Assembly: GCA_037783545.1 (NCBI GenBank)
Contig: JBBELK010000670.1
Coordinates: 1 to 64,000, forward strand
DNA: 64,000 nucleotides
DNA from: Henricia sp. BOLD:AAB3569
Lineage: Eukaryota; Echinodermata; Asteroidea; Spinulosida; Echinasteridae
Direction: 5' to 3'
Shown one piece after another: positions 61,301 through 64,000 of this stretch. Under the pieces are notes generated by a model. It worked only from the letters and a program-made list of their open reading frames with translations. It ran no database searches and was not told where the DNA came from. The position numbers and the translations under genes were made by a program. The first letter of the stretch is position 1. Each line of letters opens with the position of its first letter.

Positions 61301-62930
61301 GACAAGTGCGGAATATATACAGTTTGGAGCATGCAACATTTGAAGTTGGTTGGAAAATTCCTTGATTTCCAAATTTGCCGGCATTTGGGACACACTTTGA
61401 CCTAATTCCCGTCACAATCTGGGGTGAGTCAACGGCAGTACAAATGTACACCAGCGCGGCGCAGGGTGTCCCAACAGCCACGGTTAGTGGAATAACCACG
61501 CAGCCCAGCTCCGTTTTCCCTAAACTCTGAAATTTCTCCGTCATTTCCCAGCGAAAATCTGTCAATTTTGCATGACAAGTGCGGAATATATACAGTTTGG
61601 AGCATGCAAAATTTGAAGTTGGTTGGAAAATTCCTTGATTTCCAAATTTGCCGGCATTTGGGACACACTTTGACCTAATTCCCGTCACAATCTGGGGTGA
61701 GTCAACGGCCGTACAAATGTACACCAGCGCGGCGCAGGGTGTCCCAACAGCCACGGTTAGGGGAATAACCACGCAGCCGAGCTCCGTTTTCCCTAAACTC
61801 TGAAATTTCTCCGTCATTTCCCAGCGAAAATCTGTCAATTTTGCATGACAAGTGCGGAATATATACAGTTTGGAGCATGCAAAATTTGAAGTTGGTTGGA
61901 AAATTCCTTGATTTCCAAATTTGCCGGCATTTGGGACACACTTTGACCTAATTCCCGTCACAATCTGGGGTGAGTCAACGGCCGTACAAATGTACACCAG
62001 CGCGGCGCAGGGTGTCCCAACAGCCACGGTTAGGGGAATAACCACGCAGCCGAGCTCCGTTTTCCATAAACTCTGAAATTTCTCCGTCATTTCCCAGCGA
62101 AAATCTGTCAATTTTGCATGACAAGTGCGGAATATATACAGTTTGGAGCATGCAAAATTTGAAGTTGGTTGGAAAATTCCTTGATTTCCAAATTTGCCGG
62201 CATTTGGGACACACTTTGACCTAATTCCCGTCACAATCTGGGGTGAGTCAACGGCCGTACAAATGTACACCAGCGCGGCGCAGGGTGTCCCAACAGCCAC
62301 GGTTAGGGGAATAACCACGCAGCCGAGCTCCGTTTTCCCTAAACTCTGAAATTTCTCCGTCATTTCCCAGCGAAAATCTGTCAATTTTGCATGACAAGTG
62401 CGGAATATATACAGTTTGGAGCATGCAACATTTGAAGTTGGTTGGAAAATTCCTTGATTTCCAAATTTGCCGGCATTTGGGACACACTTTGACCTAATTC
62501 CCGTCACAATCTGGGGTGAGTCAACGGCAGTACAAATGTACACCAGCGCGGCGCAGGGTGTCCCAACAGCCACGGTTAGTGGAATAACCACGCAGCCCAG
62601 CTCCGTTTTCCCTAAACTCTGAAATTTCTCCGTCATTTCCCAGCGAAAATCTGTCAATTTTGCATGACAAGTGCGGAATATATACAGTTTGGAGCATGCA
62701 AAATTTGAAGTTGGTTGGAAAATTCCTTGAATTCCAAATTTGCCGGCATTTGGGACACACTTTGACCTAATTCCCGTCACAATCTGGGGTGAGTCAACGG
62801 CCGTACAAATGTACACCAGCGCGGCGCAGGGTGTCCCAACAGCCACGGTTATGGGAATAACCACGCAGCCGAGCTCCGTTTTCCCTAAACTCTGAAATTT
62901 CTCCGTCATTTCCCAGCGAAAATCTGTCAA
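58377..62930 (-). other. Stop-free frame (1517 codons) of the satellite
   Basis: The same minus frame across domain VI. Its low-coordinate end is the TTTTACC allele near 58377, which also blocks the frame near 48770, 50964 and 63036. It is not supported as a gene. Confidence 0.85.
58403..60604. repeat. Mixed monomers at the domain V/VI junction
   Basis: Eight monomers with no clear HOR. Four GGTGC/CACGTAG-like units are followed by variable copies. The monomer at 59495 carries CACGTG and ATGCAAAT, otherwise typical of domain III, about 15 kb away from it. Two adjacent +6 units lie at 60047 and 60326. Confidence 0.7.
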
Positions 62931-63880
62931 TTTTGCATGACAAGTGCGGAATATATACAGTTTGGAGCATGCAAAATTTGAAGTTGGTTGGAAAATTCCT
63001 TGATTTCCAAATTTGCCGGCATTTGGGACACACTTTTACCTAATTCCCGTCACAATCTGGGGTGAGTCAACGGCCGTACAAATGTACACCAGCGCGGCGC
63101 AGGGTGTCCCAACAGCCACGGTTAGGGGAATAACCACGCAGCCGAGCTCCGTTTTCCATAAACTCTGAAATTTCTCCGTCATTTCCCAGCGAAAATCTGT
63201 CAATTTTGCATGACAAGTGCGGAATATATACAGTTTGGAGCATGCAAAATTTGAAGTTGGTTGGAAAATTCCTTGATTTCCAAATTTGCCGGCATTTGGG
63301 ACACACTTTGACCTAATTCCCGTCACAATCTGGGGTGAGTCAACGGCCGTACAAATGTACACCAGCGCGGCGCAGGGTGTCCCAACAGCCACGGTTAGGG
63401 GAATAACCACGCAGCCGAGCTCCGTTTTCCCTAAACTCTGAAATTTCTCCGTCATTTCCCAGCGAAAATCTGTCAATTTTGCATGACAAGTGCGGAATAT
63501 ATACAGTTTGGAGCATGCAACATTTGAAGTTGGTTGGAAAATTCCTTGATTTCCAAATTTGCCGGCATTTGGGACACACTTTGACCTAATTCCCGTCACA
63601 ATCTGGGGTGAGTCAACGGCAGTACAAATGTACACCAGCGCGGCGCAGGGTGTCCCAACAGCCACGGTTAGGGGAATAACCACGCAGCCGAGCTCCGTTT
63701 TCCCTAAACTCTGAAATTTCTCCGTCATTTCCCAGCGAAAATCTGTCAATTTTGCATGACAAGTGCGGAATATATACAGTTTGGAGCATGCAAAATTTGA
63801 AGTTGGTTGGAAAATTCCTTGATTTCCAAATTTGCCGGCATTTGGGACACACTTTGACCTAATTCCCGTCACAATCTGGG
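60605..63880. repeat. 4-mer HOR, 1092 bp, three tandem copies
   Basis: Copies start at 60605, 61697 and 62789, exactly 1092 bp apart, and a fourth begins at 63881. Members: GTTATGGG or consensus; CCATAAAC; GCAACATTT; GGCAGTAC (with TTAGTGG and CAGCCCAGC in the first two copies). EcoRI sites formed by TTGAATTCC at 60545 and 62729 both lie just upstream of GTTATGGG monomers and are two HOR lengths (2184 bp) apart. Confidence 0.92.
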
Positions 63881-64000
63881 GTGAGTCAACGGCCGTACAA
63901 ATGTACACCAGCGCGGCGCAGGGTGTCCCAACAGCCACGGTTAGGGGAATAACCACGCAGCCGAGCTCCGTTTTCCATAAACTCTGAAATTTCTCCGTCA
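63881..64000. repeat. Partial monomer at right edge
   Basis: The last 120 bases are the first 120 phases of another monomer. It carries the CCATAAAC variant, which places it as the second member of the preceding 4-mer HOR. The array therefore continues to the right. Confidence 0.97.

Larger units (their letters stand above)
1..64000. repeat. Satellite DNA array, 273-bp monomer, 233 complete copies
   Basis: The entire window is made of one tandem repeat family in a single orientation. Taking GTGAGTCAAC as phase 1, complete monomers start at 76 and the last ends at 63880. Summing all monomer lengths (233 x 273, plus 34 six-base insertions, minus a net 8 bases of small indels) gives exactly 63,805 bp. 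Most copies differ from the consensus at only a few positions. No unique sequence, transposon or inverted copy interrupts the array. In eukaryotes such arrays build centromeric, pericentromeric or subtelomeric heterochromatin; which applies here cannot be told from sequence. I do not recognise the monomer as a named satellite family. Confidence 0.98.

Noticed and set aside
1453..63852. The 79- or 81-codon minus-strand ORF found once per monomer, with a CPKC motif near its start
   Set aside because: Its first codon is GTG, not ATG, in these monomers. It recurs simply because the sequence repeats, and the two-Cys motif alone does not make a zinc-binding domain.
906..63956. Giant minus-strand ORFs as a real repetitive protein family
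   Set aside because: They exist because the period is a multiple of 3. Different stop alleles and frameshifts are amplified in HORs, many variants change amino acids, and no end domain, signal peptide or change in composition marks a gene.
1..64000. CRISPR array
   Set aside because: The unit is 273 bp and wholly repeated, with no short repeat alternating with unique spacers.

Overview
The whole 64,000-base window is one uninterrupted tandem satellite array. There are 233 complete monomers between 76 and 63880, plus a partial monomer at each edge (1-75 and 63881-64000). I chose phase 1 as the conserved GTGAGTCAAC. The consensus monomer is 273 bp (the copy at 12684-12956 matches it), with 47% GC (129/273). 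Every copy lies head to tail in the same orientation. I see no protein-coding gene, RNA gene, transposon, CRISPR array or unique spacer. An array of this kind points to eukaryotic constitutive heterochromatin (centromeric, pericentromeric or subtelomeric). The sequence does not identify the species, and I do not recognise the monomer as a named satellite. CpG is not depleted in the consensus (14 CpG against about 15 expected), so long-term methylation decay is not obvious.

Length classes: most monomers are 273 bp. Thirty-four carry a 6-bp insertion at phase 41 (279 bp; two of these are 280), and the rest are odd lengths of 268, 272 or 274 bp. Because 273 = 3x91 and 279 = 3x93, reading frames stay in phase from copy to copy. 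One minus-strand frame has no stop in the consensus, which gives stop-free runs of up to 2047 codons. At least six different in-frame stop alleles and several frameshifting indels have been copied through the array, so I read these frames as by-products of the period, not genes.

Layout by diagnostic variants: (I) 1-26095, a mosaic of an ordered P-Q-R-S module and a 5-monomer higher-order repeat (HOR) of 1371 bp; (II) 26096-34272, marked by GTTATGGG, CACGTAG and -1 or -5 indels, with 6-mer, 5-mer and 4-mer blocks and no 279-bp units; (III) 34273-44130, marked by CACGTG and ATGCAAAT variants, with a 1644-bp 6-mer HOR and shorter derivatives; (IV) 44131-48514, nested 4-, 3-, 2- and 4-monomer blocks that all begin with the same dimer; (V) 48515-58402, a 2196-bp 8-mer repeated twice, then a related 1650-bp 6-mer in nearly three copies; (VI) 58403-64000, mixed copies, then a 1092-bp 4-mer repeated three times. 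Neighbouring HOR copies are nearly identical by eye while distant blocks differ, as expected if local unequal exchange or gene conversion homogenises the array.

Each monomer has a GC-rich part (phases 1-90, 62% GC) and an AT-richer part (phases 91-273, 40% GC), several short dyads, a perfect AP-1-type heptamer and a strong splice-donor-like site. These are sequence matches only; no function is shown.
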